Shown one piece after another: positions 25,592-35,800 of a DNA stretch of 64,000 nucleotides (the first letter of the stretch is position 1; every line of letters begins with the position of its first letter). The position numbers and the translations under genes were made by a program. Source of the DNA: Micromonospora musae (GTDB lineage: Bacteria > Actinomycetota > Actinomycetes > Mycobacteriales > Micromonosporaceae); assembly GCF_003626635.1 (NCBI RefSeq), contig NZ_RAZT01000009.1, forward strand, positions 1 to 64,000. The letters are read 5' to 3'. The notes below the pieces were generated by a model. The model was not told where the DNA came from. It did no database searches and worked only from the letters and a program-made list of their open reading frames with translations.

Positions 25592-26863
25592 ATGGTCCGT
25601 GACGCGAGGACGACCGACCGCTCGTTGTGGCGGGACCGCGCCTTCGGCACCTACTGGTTCGCCCAGTCGCTCTCCGCCGCCGGTGACGCGTTCGCCTTCC
25701 TCGCCGTACCCCTGCTGGTGCTGCACGCCACCGGCTCCGTCGCGCAGATGGGCCTGCTGACCGCCGTGGCCGGCGCGGCGGCCGTGGGCGCGGGCGTCTT
25801 CGGTGGCGTCCTGGTCGACAGGTACGACCGGCGCACCCTGATGATCGTCGTGGACCTCGTCCGCCTCGTGCTCTACGGCCTCATCCCCCTGGCCTGGCTC
25901 GCCGGCCCGCAGGTCTGGCTGCTCTTCGTCGTGCTGCCGATCTGCGAGGCGGCCGGGATGCTCTTCCAGATCGCCGCGGTCGCCGCGGTGCCGACCCTGG
26001 TGGACCGCGACCGCATCACCGAGGCGAACGGGCGGTTGCAGGCCACCTTCGCCCTGGCGGCGGTGGGCGGGCCGCTGCTCGCCGGCGTGGTCTCGGCCCG
26101 GCTGGGCCCCTCGTCGGCGCTCGCCGTCAACGCGGCGAGCTTCGCCCTCTCGGCCGCCGGCCTGTGGCTGATCCGGTTCCGGCCCCGCGACGACGCCGGG
26201 GCCGCCGTCGTCCGGCGGGAGAAGCCGCTGGCCGAGTTCCTCGCCGGGGCCAGGTTCCTCTGGCGTGAGCCGGTGCTGCGCGCGTTGACCGTCCTGCTGT
26301 CGGTCTTCATCTTCCTGACCTACGGCTTCACCGACGTACTGGTCTACCACGTCAAACACGACCTCGGCGGCACCGATGGCACGGTCGGCACCGTACTCGG
26401 GCTGGCCGCGTTGGGCACCGTCGCCGGGGCGCTGCTGGTGGCGCCGCTGCGACGGCGCCGCGGCTTCGGCACGGCGTGGATCGGGGCGCAGCTGGTCTGC
26501 GGTCTCGCCCTGGCGGGTGTCGGTCTGGCGGGCTCGATACCCGCCGTGACCGTGCTGACCGCGGTATACCTCTGCGGCGTCAGCGTCGGTGGGATCTCCT
26601 CCATGTCGCTGCGCCAGGAGATCACCCCGGACCACCTGCTCGGCCGGGTCACCTCCGCCTTCTGGAGCACGCACTACTCGCTCGGTCCGGCCGGCGCCGC
26701 GGTGCTGACGTGGGCCGCCGGCCGGTACGGTGCCGCGGCCGTCACGGTCGTGGCGGGGGCCGGCTGTCTCCTCGTGGCGCTCGGCGGACTCTGCACACCG
26801 ATCCGGAGCGCCGGATCGCCGCGCGCGACCGGGCACGCCGAGCCGGCGCCGGCCGCGATCTGA
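25592..26863 (+). CDS. MFS transporter, macrolide-efflux-like
   Basis: 423 residues with about twelve membrane segments. FGTYWFAQSLSAAGDAFAFLAVPLLVL is the TM1 pattern of the small-molecule/macrolide efflux MFS group, and GGVLVDRYDRRTLMIVVDLVRL is motif A. It starts at an ATG only six bases after a TACCGT box, with no Shine-Dalgarno site, so the message may be leaderless. The substrate is unknown and no regulator is adjacent. It is transcribed divergently from the ABC importer. Confidence 0.8.
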   Translation: MVRDARTTDRSLWRDRAFGTYWFAQSLSAAGDAFAFLAVPLLVLHATGSVAQMGLLTAVAGAAAVGAGVFGGVLVDRYDRRTLMIVVDLVRLVLYGLIPLAWLAGPQVWLLFVVLPICEAAGMLFQIAAVAAVPTLVDRDRITEANGRLQATFALAAVGGPLLAGVVSARLGPSSALAVNAASFALSAAGLWLIRFRPRDDAGAAVVRREKPLAEFLAGARFLWREPVLRALTVLLSVFIFLTYGFTDVLVYHVKHDLGGTDGTVGTVLGLAALGTVAGALLVAPLRRRRGFGTAWIGAQLVCGLALAGVGLAGSIPAVTVLTAVYLCGVSVGGISSMSLRQEITPDHLLGRVTSAFWSTHYSLGPAGAAVLTWAAGRYGAAAVTVVAGAGCLLVALGGLCTPIRSAGSPRATGHAEPAPAAI

Positions 26864-26941
26864 CGGCGCGCCCGACGTCGGGGCTGTCCGGAAAGGACCC
26901 CGTGCCGTACGGGCGACCACCCTGGACCGTAGAGTCTCGCC

Positions 26942-28039
26942 GTGATCGAGATCAGTGCCCAGGTCGACCTGTTCCACCCCGCAGACCGGGTCTGGCACGC
27001 ATTGACCGACCGGGAGCTGCTCGGCCGGTGGTTCGCCGAGACGACGGTGGCCGTCGACGAGCCGGGCCGGTTGCTCTTCGCCACGGCGGGCCTGCCCGGC
27101 TTCGACGACGCCGTCGGGGCCGAGGTGGTCGAGCAGCGGGCGGCGGAGCTGGTCACCATGCGATGCCTGGAGGCGGGCCGGCGGAGCCTGCTCACCTGCA
27201 CGCTCACCGCCACGGCCGAGGGCTGCCGGCTGTCGCTGCGGGAGACCCTCCAGGACGGGGAGTGGAGCCCGGCGCTGCGCGCCGCCCGGGAGCAGAGTTA
27301 CCAGCAGGCGCTGGCCAACCGGCTGCCCGCGATCCTCGACTGGTTCGCCTTCCAGCAGGTCGACCTGCGACGCGGGGTGGCCGGGATGACGACCGAGCTG
27401 CCGGTGCTGGAGTGGGCGGGCGCGGCCCGGTCACGCGGCCGACGGGGCATGGTGCTCCTCGCCGCCGGAGTCGGTGTGCTCCTGGCCGGCGGCGCGGCGG
27501 TCTGGGCGCTGCGCTCGGAGCCACCGGAGCAGACCGGAGCGCACCCCGCTGCCACGCCGACGGCGACGGTCACCGGATCGGCGGCGACCTCGAGCCGTCC
27601 CGCCCCGAGCGCCTCGTCCGCCCGGCCCGACCGGACGGCGAGCGCGAGCCAGCGGCCGAGCCGTACGCCCACCGGCAAACCGTCCCGCACGCCCAGCTCC
27701 GCGCCGCCGCAGCAGCAGTCGCCCGACCCGGTCATGACGGCGCGCTACTCGAACGTCAACAGCCGCCTGCTCGGTTACACGGGCGAGGTGGCGGTCAGCA
27801 ACCCGGGCGACGTGGCGGGAGCGGAGTGGACGGTCGTCGTGACGTTCGACGACGACAGCGAGGTCGGCAAGGTCAACGGCGCCGAGTGGCGGCAGGAGGG
27901 GCGGACCGTCACCTTCACCGGGCCGCCGCTGGCGGCCGGGCAGTCGCAGACGATCCGGTTCGACGTACGCGACTCGGCGGCGTTCGCCAAGGGGCCCGCG
28001 AGCTGCGCGATCGACGGCAGGCCCTGCGAGGGGCTCTGA
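26942..28039 (+). CDS. SRPBCC (START-like) domain fused through a TM helix to a CBM2-like domain
   Basis: 365 residues, GTG start; a TAGAGT box lies six bases upstream, suggesting a leaderless message. Residues 1-145 are an AHSA1/SRPBCC ligand-binding fold (EISAQVDLFHPADRVWHALTD, ELLGRWFAE, CRLSLRETL). One membrane helix follows (170-190), then a 75-residue Ser/Thr/Pro linker (195-265). Residues about 266-365 look like a bacterial cellulose-binding (CBM2-type) beta-sandwich with a Cys pair (C355, C362). The SRPBCC part should face the cytoplasm and the binding domain the outside. This pairing is not one I recognise; a transmembrane sensor or anchor role is speculative. Confidence 0.65.
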   Translation: MIEISAQVDLFHPADRVWHALTDRELLGRWFAETTVAVDEPGRLLFATAGLPGFDDAVGAEVVEQRAAELVTMRCLEAGRRSLLTCTLTATAEGCRLSLRETLQDGEWSPALRAAREQSYQQALANRLPAILDWFAFQQVDLRRGVAGMTTELPVLEWAGAARSRGRRGMVLLAAGVGVLLAGGAAVWALRSEPPEQTGAHPAATPTATVTGSAATSSRPAPSASSARPDRTASASQRPSRTPTGKPSRTPSSAPPQQQSPDPVMTARYSNVNSRLLGYTGEVAVSNPGDVAGAEWTVVVTFDDDSEVGKVNGAEWRQEGRTVTFTGPPLAAGQSQTIRFDVRDSAAFAKGPASCAIDGRPCEGL

Positions 28040-28097
28040 CCCGCCCGGATCCTCCAGGCGTCGCCGAGCTGCCGATCGACGAAGGCCCTGCGGGTGT

Positions 28098-29690
28098 TCA
28101 GCGGGCCCGGATCAGGTCGGCGGCCCGCCAGGCCAGGGCCATCACCGGGGCGTTGAGGTAGCCGGAGACCAGCACCGGCAGCACCGAGGCGTCGACGACG
28201 CGCAGCCGCTCCACGCCGCGTACCCGCAGCTGCGCATCGACCACCGAGTCGTCGTCCGGGCCCATGGCGCAGGTGCCGACCGCGTGGTAGCCGCAGTAGC
28301 CGTGCTCCAGCGCCGCCCGGACGATCTCGTCGTCGTCCTGGACCGCCGGGCCGGGCAGGGTCTCCGCCGAGACGCGCTTGGCGATCGGGTTGGTGGCGAA
28401 GAGCTCCCGCAACCGCCGGAAGGCGCCCACCGCCACCTGCCGGTCGTACGGGTGGCGGTAGTAGTTCGCCACGATGCGCGGGGCGGTGCCCGGGTCGGCG
28501 GAGGTGATGGCGAGGCTGCCCTCGCTCTCCGGTCTGGTCACCGTGACGAGACCCATCAGCCCCGGCTCGCGCTCCAGCTCCAGCGCCCTACCGGGCCGGC
28601 GAGGCGCCGGCGAGAAGGGCGCGAGCAGCACCTGCGCGTCCGGGCGGTCCACCTGCGGGCCGGAGCGGATGTACGCCCCGACGTCGGAGACCGGGAGGGC
28701 GAGCGGCCCGCGACGGGTGAAGAGGTAGCGCAGCGCGGCCAGCGCCTGGCCCGTCCCGCTGCTGAGCGTGGCGTTGTAGCCACCCGGGGCGGCGAGCCGG
28801 AACTGCAGCGGCGCCGACCGGTGCTCCCGCATCCCGGCGCCCACCCGGGGGCGGTCGAGCAGCACGGGGATACCCGCCGCGCGCAGCGCGTCGGCCGGGC
28901 CGATGCCGGAGACCTGGAGCAGCTGCGGTGAGGCGAGCGCGCCGGCGGCGAGGATCACCTCGGCCGCGGCGTAGCAGTCGACGACCTGGCCCTGCCGCTC
29001 GGTGCGTACGCCGAGAGCCCGCCCGTCGTGGATCAGCAGCCGGAGCACCACCGTCTGCACGGCGACGGTGAGGTTGGGGCGGTCGCGTACCGGGTGCAGG
29101 AACGCCGCGGCGGCGCTGACCCGCCGACCGTCGCGGATGGTCGCCGTGACGTAGCCGATCCGCTCGTCGTCGTCGGCGTTCAGGTCGTCGACGCGCCGCC
29201 AGCCCAGCTCCTCGCCGCTGGCGATGATCTCCTCGCAGAGCTCGTCGGTGGCGGTGGCGGTGGAGAGGCGCAGCGGCCCGCCGGCGCCGCGGACCTCGGA
29301 GGCGCCGAGCGGATTGTCCTCCAGCCGCTTGAAGACCGGCAGCATCGCGTCCCAGCCCCAGCCGGGATTGCCGCGACGCTCCAACTCGTCGTAGTCGAGC
29401 CGGTCCCCGCGCCCGTAGACCATGCCGTTGATGGCGCTGGAGCCGCCGATGATGCGGCCCCGCTGCCAGATCTCCCGCTGTCCCGGCGCGGCCTCGGCGG
29501 GGTAGTGCCAGGCGGTGCGCCGGTCGTCCATCAGCCGGCTGAACCCCTTGGGGATGCGGACGTAGGGGCTGCGGTCCCACCCGCCCGCCTCGATCAGCAG
29601 GACCGTCGTGCCCGGGTCCTCGGTCAACCGGTTGGCCAGCACGCAGCCAGCCGCGCCCGCACCGACCACGATGTAGTCGTACTTCTCCAC
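28098..29690 (-). CDS. GMC-family FAD oxidoreductase (choline dehydrogenase-like)
   Basis: 530 residues, GTG start. The FAD loop is YIVVGAGAAGCVLANRL (6-22). Further GMC signatures are GGSSAINGMVYGRGD, AAGALASPQLLQVSGIGP, and the C-terminal catalytic region GYCGYHAVGTCAMG with the active His, plus GYLNAPVMALAWRAADLI. It oxidises an alcohol or sugar hydroxyl to an aldehyde or ketone. It is divergent from the first rhamnosidase gene and shares its 196-bp control region, including the candidate LacI operator, so a role in processing a deoxy-sugar or an aglycone alcohol is possible but unproven. Confidence 0.85.
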   Translation of the reverse strand: MEKYDYIVVGAGAAGCVLANRLTEDPGTTVLLIEAGGWDRSPYVRIPKGFSRLMDDRRTAWHYPAEAAPGQREIWQRGRIIGGSSAINGMVYGRGDRLDYDELERRGNPGWGWDAMLPVFKRLEDNPLGASEVRGAGGPLRLSTATATDELCEEIIASGEELGWRRVDDLNADDDERIGYVTATIRDGRRVSAAAAFLHPVRDRPNLTVAVQTVVLRLLIHDGRALGVRTERQGQVVDCYAAAEVILAAGALASPQLLQVSGIGPADALRAAGIPVLLDRPRVGAGMREHRSAPLQFRLAAPGGYNATLSSGTGQALAALRYLFTRRGPLALPVSDVGAYIRSGPQVDRPDAQVLLAPFSPAPRRPGRALELEREPGLMGLVTVTRPESEGSLAITSADPGTAPRIVANYYRHPYDRQVAVGAFRRLRELFATNPIAKRVSAETLPGPAVQDDDEIVRAALEHGYCGYHAVGTCAMGPDDDSVVDAQLRVRGVERLRVVDASVLPVLVSGYLNAPVMALAWRAADLIRAR

Positions 29691-29823
29691 GAGGTTCTCC
29701 CCGTCTCGCCGGCACCGCCGGGACCTACCGTAAGCCCTTGATCACGCAACGGGAAGGGGCGTCACGTTCGCGGAGCACGCCCGTCGATCTCCTTCGTGGC
29801 CGGATCCGGCCACGAAGGACACC

Positions 29824-29852
29824 TTCACACGGTCCTGACGAGCACGTAGCCT
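29824..29852 (+). promoter_or_regulatory. Promoter candidate for the first alpha-L-rhamnosidase gene
   Basis: TTCACA (29824-29829) and TAGCCT (29847-29852) are separated by 17 bases, close to the actinomycete housekeeping consensus TTGACN-N17-TANNNT. The candidate LacI operator begins three bases after the -10 box. Confidence 0.5.
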
Positions 29853-29855
29853 GCC

Positions 29856-29867
29856 TGAAACGATTCA
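29856..29867. promoter_or_regulatory. LacI-type operator, site 1
   Basis: TGAAACGATTCA has one asymmetric centre base and matches the TGAAACGTTTCA class of LacI-family operators. The identical 12-mer occurs at 41505-41516 in front of the rhamnose import operon, and a close variant at 41343-41354. It lies between the -10 box and the ribosome site of the rhamnosidase gene, where bound repressor would block transcription. Confidence 0.75.
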
Positions 29868-29886
29868 TAGGGTGGAGGAGGCAGGC

Positions 29887-32688
29887 GTGACCCCTCGGAC
29901 CATCGACCACCGGCCGCTGTCCGGCAGACGCCGCACGATCGTCGTCGCGGCTGCCGCGACCGTCGTCGTCACCGTCCTGGCCGGGGCCCCGCCCGCGTTC
30001 GCCGCCCGGGGACACGCGCCGGCTGCGCCGGCCGCCCTCACGGTCGACGACCGCGCCCACCCGCTCGACGTCGAAGGCGTCCCCCGGTTCGGCTGGCTGC
30101 CCCGAGACGCCGACCCCGGCGAGGCGCAGACCGCCTACCGGATCACCGTCACCACCAGCGGCGGCGCGCGCGTCTGGGACTCCGGCAAAATCGCCTCCGA
30201 CCAGCAGTCCTACGTGCCCTACGCCGGCCCGCCGCTGCGCGCCGCGGCCGCGTACCGGTGGACCGTGCGCACCTGGGACCGCACCGGCCGGCAGTCCCCG
30301 GCCGCCACCGGCGCCTTCGAGACCGGCATCTCCGACAGCCAGTGGGAGGGCGCCGCCTGGATCCGGCGCGCCACCACCGAGGCCGACGACTACACCCTCG
30401 CCCGCACCGAGGTCCGGCCCGCCGCCGGCCGCGTCGTCCGGGCCCGCGCCTACACCTCGGCCGACCACACCTACGAGCTCTACCTCAACGGCGTCCGCGC
30501 CGACCGCGGCACCTCCTTCGGGTACGCCGGCGAGGACTACTACCAGGTCGCCGACGTCACGCGCCTGGTCACCGCCGGCAAGCCCCTCGCCATCGGGCTG
30601 CGGTACCACTGGTACGGCAGCGGCCAGGGACGCCCGGCCGGTTCGCGCGGCGCGCTGCTGAAGCTGGTCGTCGAGCACGCCGACGGCACCCGCGAGGTGT
30701 TCGGCACCGACGGGTCGTGGCGGGTCGCCCGGGACACCCGGTTCGTGGCCGGCGCCGAACGGCGCAACGGCGAGGGCGACCGGGTCGAACGGCAGGACGC
30801 CCGGGCCGAGGTGACCGGCTGGAACCGGCCCGGTTTCGACGACGACGTCGCCCCGTTCGCGGCCGCCGAGGTCATCGGCGCGCACCCCACCGCCTCGGCA
30901 CCGCACCTCATCGCGCAGGAGACCCGGCTGACCGAGCGGCGGGTCACGCCGGTCGCGCTGCGTACCGCCGCCGACGGCACCGTCGTCGCCGACTTCGGCG
31001 TGGTGATCCCCGCTCGCCCCGAGGTACGGTTCCACGCCGGCGTGGCCGGGCACACGGTCCCCATCCGGGCCGGGTACACCCTCACCGAGACCGGTCGGGT
31101 CGCCACCTCCACCCTGCTCTCGCAGGGCACCGACATGAGCTTCCCGTACCTGCAGACCGACGGCGCGCAGGAGTTCCGCGCCTTCACCCACCTCGGCTTC
31201 CGCTACCTGGAGATCCCCGACGCCGGCGAGCACATCGCGCGGCAGGACGTCTCCGCCGTCGTGGTGCACACCGACGTGCCGCCCGGCGGGAAGGCCACCT
31301 TCGCCAGCTCGGATCCCACCCTCGACGCGGTGTGGGAGATGATGACGCGCTCCGCGCTCTACTCCGTCCAGGAGGCGTTCGTCGACACCCCCACCCGCGA
31401 GAAGGGGCAGTTCCTGGGCGACGCGGCGAACATCTCCTACGCCACCATGGGCGCGTTCGGCGAGCGCGACGCCACCCAGCAGGCCATCCGGGAGTTCCTC
31501 CGCTCGGCCACCCGCTACTGGAACACCGGCGACGACCGGGGCCGCTACAACGCCGTCTACCCCAACGGCGACGGCAAGCGGGACATCCCCGACTACTCGC
31601 TGATGTTCGTCGACTGGGTGTGGCGCTACTGGCTGGAGACCGGCGACCGGGGCCTGCTCGCCGAGGCGTACCCGGCCATCCGGGACACCGCCGACTACGT
31701 GCTGCGCCACATCCCGGCCACCGGTCCCACCGCCGGCCTCGTCACCGAACTGGCCGGCGGCAGCGGCGCGTACCGCTTCGGCATCGTGGACTGGCCCGAG
31801 CCCGGCCGCTTCGGGTACGACATGAGCGCCGCCGCCCGGACCACCATCAACGCCCAGGGTGTCGACGTGCTGCGCACCGTCGCCGAGGCGGCCCGCGCGC
31901 TCGGGCGGCCCGCCGCCGAGACGGCCGCCTACGACGGGCACGCCGCCGCCCTCACCGAGGCGATCAACGCGAAGCTGCGCCGCCCCGACGGCGTCTACGT
32001 CGACGGGCTGTCGGCCACCGGCGAGCCCAGCGCCCACGCCGGTCAACACTCCACCTCGTACGCGGTGGCGCACGGGGTCGCCCCGCGGGCCGATCTGCCG
32101 GCGCTCGCCGGGCACCTCGCGTCGATGGGCATGAAGCAGGGACCGATGACCGCGCACTGGCTGCTGCGGGCGCTGGCCGACGCCGAACGTCCGGACGCGG
32201 TGCTGCGTCTGCTGACCAACGCCGACGACCTCGGCTGGGCCGACATCCTCGCCCAGGGCGGCACGTTCACCTGGGAGGCGTGGACCCTCGACCCCGGCAG
32301 CAACTTCAGCCAGTCGCACGGCTGGGGCGCCCAGGCCGTCGTCGACGTGCAGGAGACCCTGCTCGGTGTCCGTACCGCCGTCCCCGGCGCCGCCCGGATC
32401 GACGTCGTGCCGCCCGCCGTGGGGCTGGACCGCGCCTCCGGCGTCGTACCCACCCAGCGGGGTCCGGTGCGGCTCGACTGGCGGCGTACCGGCTCCGGGC
32501 TGCACGTCGACCTGGACGTGCCGGTCAACGTGACCGCCCGAGTCGCCCTGCCGATCACGGACGGCAAGGGCTACCGGTCGGTCGGACCGAGCAGGGCCAC
32601 CTACGTCGGGATCGAGAACGGCCGCGCCGTGTTCGAGGTGGGCTCGGGTCGCGCCAGCTTCCGCCCGACGGGCACCCGACCCCGCTGA
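29887..32688 (+). CDS. Secreted GH78 alpha-L-rhamnosidase (first of three)
   Basis: 933 residues from the GTG at 29887, which follows GGAGGAGGCAGG; an in-frame GTG at 29872 overlaps that site. A Sec-type signal ends PPAFA (about 20-40). The GH78 fold follows: N-terminal sandwiches, the (alpha/alpha)6 barrel and a C-terminal sandwich. Three acidic active-site residues known from GH78 are kept in DTPTREKGQFLGD (D500, E505, D512) and the general base in TFTWE (E797). It releases L-rhamnose from glycosides or polysaccharides outside the cell. It is the first gene after the operator at 29856. Confidence 0.9.
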   Translation: MTPRTIDHRPLSGRRRTIVVAAAATVVVTVLAGAPPAFAARGHAPAAPAALTVDDRAHPLDVEGVPRFGWLPRDADPGEAQTAYRITVTTSGGARVWDSGKIASDQQSYVPYAGPPLRAAAAYRWTVRTWDRTGRQSPAATGAFETGISDSQWEGAAWIRRATTEADDYTLARTEVRPAAGRVVRARAYTSADHTYELYLNGVRADRGTSFGYAGEDYYQVADVTRLVTAGKPLAIGLRYHWYGSGQGRPAGSRGALLKLVVEHADGTREVFGTDGSWRVARDTRFVAGAERRNGEGDRVERQDARAEVTGWNRPGFDDDVAPFAAAEVIGAHPTASAPHLIAQETRLTERRVTPVALRTAADGTVVADFGVVIPARPEVRFHAGVAGHTVPIRAGYTLTETGRVATSTLLSQGTDMSFPYLQTDGAQEFRAFTHLGFRYLEIPDAGEHIARQDVSAVVVHTDVPPGGKATFASSDPTLDAVWEMMTRSALYSVQEAFVDTPTREKGQFLGDAANISYATMGAFGERDATQQAIREFLRSATRYWNTGDDRGRYNAVYPNGDGKRDIPDYSLMFVDWVWRYWLETGDRGLLAEAYPAIRDTADYVLRHIPATGPTAGLVTELAGGSGAYRFGIVDWPEPGRFGYDMSAAARTTINAQGVDVLRTVAEAARALGRPAAETAAYDGHAAALTEAINAKLRRPDGVYVDGLSATGEPSAHAGQHSTSYAVAHGVAPRADLPALAGHLASMGMKQGPMTAHWLLRALADAERPDAVLRLLTNADDLGWADILAQGGTFTWEAWTLDPGSNFSQSHGWGAQAVVDVQETLLGVRTAVPGAARIDVVPPAVGLDRASGVVPTQRGPVRLDWRRTGSGLHVDLDVPVNVTARVALPITDGKGYRSVGPSRATYVGIENGRAVFEVGSGRASFRPTGTRPR

Positions 32689-32801
32689 CCCACCGGCCGG
32701 GCCGGCGGCGACCCGTCCGTCGCCGACGCCTGGTCCGCGCACCGCTGCCGGCCGGAGCGCAGCCCTGACCATCACCGCCACCGCAGCCAGGAGGAGACCC
32801 G

Positions 32802-35800
32802 ATGGCGCAGACACCACGACCGGCCCCGACCCCGGGATCAGAGCTCAGCCGCCGATCCCTGATGGGGTGGGGCGTCGCCGGCGCCGGAGCCGTGGCGCTC
32901 GGGGCCGCCGCGACCGAGCCCGCGTCGGCCGCCCCGCCGCCCGGCGCCGGGGCCGGGCCGCTGGCGGTCGACGACCTGCGCACCGAGTACGCCGACCGTC
33001 CACTCGGCACGGACGTCGGTGCGCCCCGGTTCTCCTGGACCGTCACCGCGCCGGGGCACAACGCCGGACAGAGCGCGTACCAGGTGCTGGTGGCCAGCCG
33101 CCCGGACCGGCTGACCCCCGAGTCCGCCGACGTCTGGAACTCCGGTCGGGTCTCCTCGGCGCGTTCGGTGGGCGTGGCGTACGCCGGTCCGGCGCTGGAC
33201 CCGCGCACCCGCTACCACTGGCGGCTACGGCTCTGGGACCGGGCCGGTCGCGCGACGCGCTGGAGCACCCCGACCTGGTTCGAGACCGGCCTGCGCGACG
33301 AGGGCTTCGGAGCGGCCCGTTGGATCGGCGCCGAGCCCGACCACGCGAGCGAACCGCTCGACCTGGCCGACGCCGCGTGGATCTGGTCGCCGGACGCCAC
33401 CGCCGGGAACGCCCCGGCCGGTGTTCGCTGGTTCCGGGGCCGGCTCCCGCTCCCCGACGGCGCCGACATCGCTGTCGCGCAGCTCGTGGTGACCGCCGAC
33501 GACGACTTCACGGCGTACCTCGACGGGCGGCAGGTGCTGCACGCCCCGCCGCAGACCGACGGCTGGAAGAACGCCAGGGCCGCCGACGTCACCGCACTCG
33601 CCCGCGCCGCCGACCGTCCCCTCACCCTCGCCGTGGTCGCCACCAACCGTCCCGGCCCGTCGGTGAACCCCGGCGGACTGATCGCCAAGCTGGTCGTCAC
33701 CACCACCGCCGGCGAGCGGCTGGTGCTGGTGAGCGACGGCTCCTGGCGCAGCTCCGACACCGAGCGGGCCGGCTGGCCGGAGCCCGGGCACGACGACACC
33801 GGCTGGGCGGCGGTGGCGGTGCTCGCCCCGTACGGCCAGGGGCCGTGGGGCAGCCAGGTGCAGGTCCCGCAGCCGAACGCCCTCGACCTGGCCGGCGCGT
33901 CCTGGGTGTGGGGTCCGGGCGCGACGACCGGCAACGCGCCCGTCGGGCCGCGCTGGTTCCGGGGTCGGCTGGCCCTGCCGCAGGCGACCGAGGTCAGCTC
34001 CGCCCGGCTGATCATGAGCGCCGACGACGACTTCACCGCCCACCTCTCCGGCCGGCTCGTCCTCTCCGCGCCGCAGCAGACCGACGGCTGGCGTACCGCC
34101 CGGGTCGCGGACGTCACCGAGCTGGCCCGGGCGGCCGTCGGCGGTGAGCTGGTACTGGCCGCGATCGCCACCAACCGTGGCGGCGCGTCGGTCAACCCCG
34201 GTGGCCTCATCGCCAAACTCGTCGTACGGACCGCGGACGGCGGCGAGCTGGTGCTCGTCTCGGGCGCCGGCTGGCGGACGGCCGGCGGGGACGAGCCCGG
34301 CTGGGAGCAGCCGGGCCACGACGACTCGGCCTGGACGCCGGTGGTGGTCCTCGCGCCGTACGGCCAGGGGCCGTGGGGCAGCGGCATCGAGCCCCCGGTG
34401 GAGGAGCGCCCCGCGCCGCTGCTGCGGCGCGCGTTCCGGATCGACAAGCCGGTGACCCGGGCCCGGCTCTACGCGACCGGCCTCGCCTACCAGGTGCTGC
34501 ACCTCAACGGCGAGCCGGTCGGAACTGCCGTGCTGGACCCGGGCTTCACCGACTACGACGACACCGTCCTGTACGTGACGCACGACGTCACGGGGCTGCT
34601 GGTGAAGGGGCACAACGCGCTCGGCGTGGAGCTGGGCCGCGGCTTCTACGGCATGACCACGCGCAACGTGTGGCGCTGGCACCAGCCGCCGTGGCACGGT
34701 GAGCCGCGACTGCTGGCCCGTCTCGTCGTCGAGCACCCCGACGGGTCGCGTACCGAGGTGGTCAGCGACGACGGCTGGCGCGTCACCACCGGCCCCACCG
34801 TCTCGAACTCGCTCTTCGCGGGGGAGAGCTACGACGCCCGCCGGGAACGTCCGGGCTGGTCGACGGCGCGGTACGACGACGCCGACTGGGCTCGGGCGAG
34901 CGTGCTGGAGGCCCCCGCCGGCGCGCTGCGGGCGCAGGAGCACGAGCCCGTCCGGGTCGTCGAGTCCGTCGCCCCGGCCCGGCTCACCTCCCCGCGCGCG
35001 GGCGTCTGGGTGGCGGACTTCGGCCGAACGACCGCCGGCTGGGTGCGGCTGCGGGTGACCGCCCCGTCGGGCACCGTCGTCCGCCTCCAGTACGGCGAGA
35101 AGCTGCGCGACGACGGAACGGTGGAGGCGTCCACCGGGCACGTGCAGGGCGGCCGGTTCCAGGTGGACGAGTACGTGGCCCGGGGCGGCGGCGAGGAGGT
35201 GTGGGAGCCGCGCTTCTCGTACAAGGGGTTCCGCTTCGTCCAGCTCGACGGGCTGCCGGGGGCCGCCCGCACCGGCACGGTGACCATGCGCGTGGTGCAC
35301 TCCGACGTCCGCGACGTGGGTGAGTTCCGGTGCAGTGAGCCGCTGTTCGAGCAGTTCGAGCGGATGATGCGCCGTACGGTGCGCAACAACCTGCACGGCA
35401 TCCCCACCGACACCCCGATGTACGAGAAGAACGGCTGGACCGGGGACGCCCAGGTCGCCGCCCCCACGATGGCCGGTCAGCTCGACCTGTCGCGGTTCTT
35501 CACGAAGTGGCTCGGGGACCTGCGGGACGCCCAGGTCGCCTCCGGTCAGGTGCCGGTGATCGTGCCCAGCGGCGGCTGGGGATACCAGGAGTTGGCGCCG
35601 GCCCCGGAGTGGACCACCGTCTACCCGTACCTGCTGCGCGAGATGCACCGCTGGTACGGCGACGACCGGCTGCCGCGGCAGCACTGGCCGGCGGTGACCG
35701 ACTACCTGGAGTGGGAGCTGGGCCGGCTCGCCGACGGGCTGGCGGTGACGGCGCTCGGGGACTACCTGTCACCGGGCACCGGCGGCAACCCGCCCGAGGA

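Noticed and set aside
29725..32817. A 1030-codon open frame antisense to the first rhamnosidase gene
   Set aside because: Its translation is low-complexity Gly/Ala/Val/Arg sequence typical of the shadow of a high-GC gene, whereas the opposite strand encodes a complete GH78 enzyme.
33225..35684. An 819-codon open frame antisense to the second rhamnosidase
   Set aside because: Shadow frame by the same reasoning; no recognisable domain and no ribosome site.
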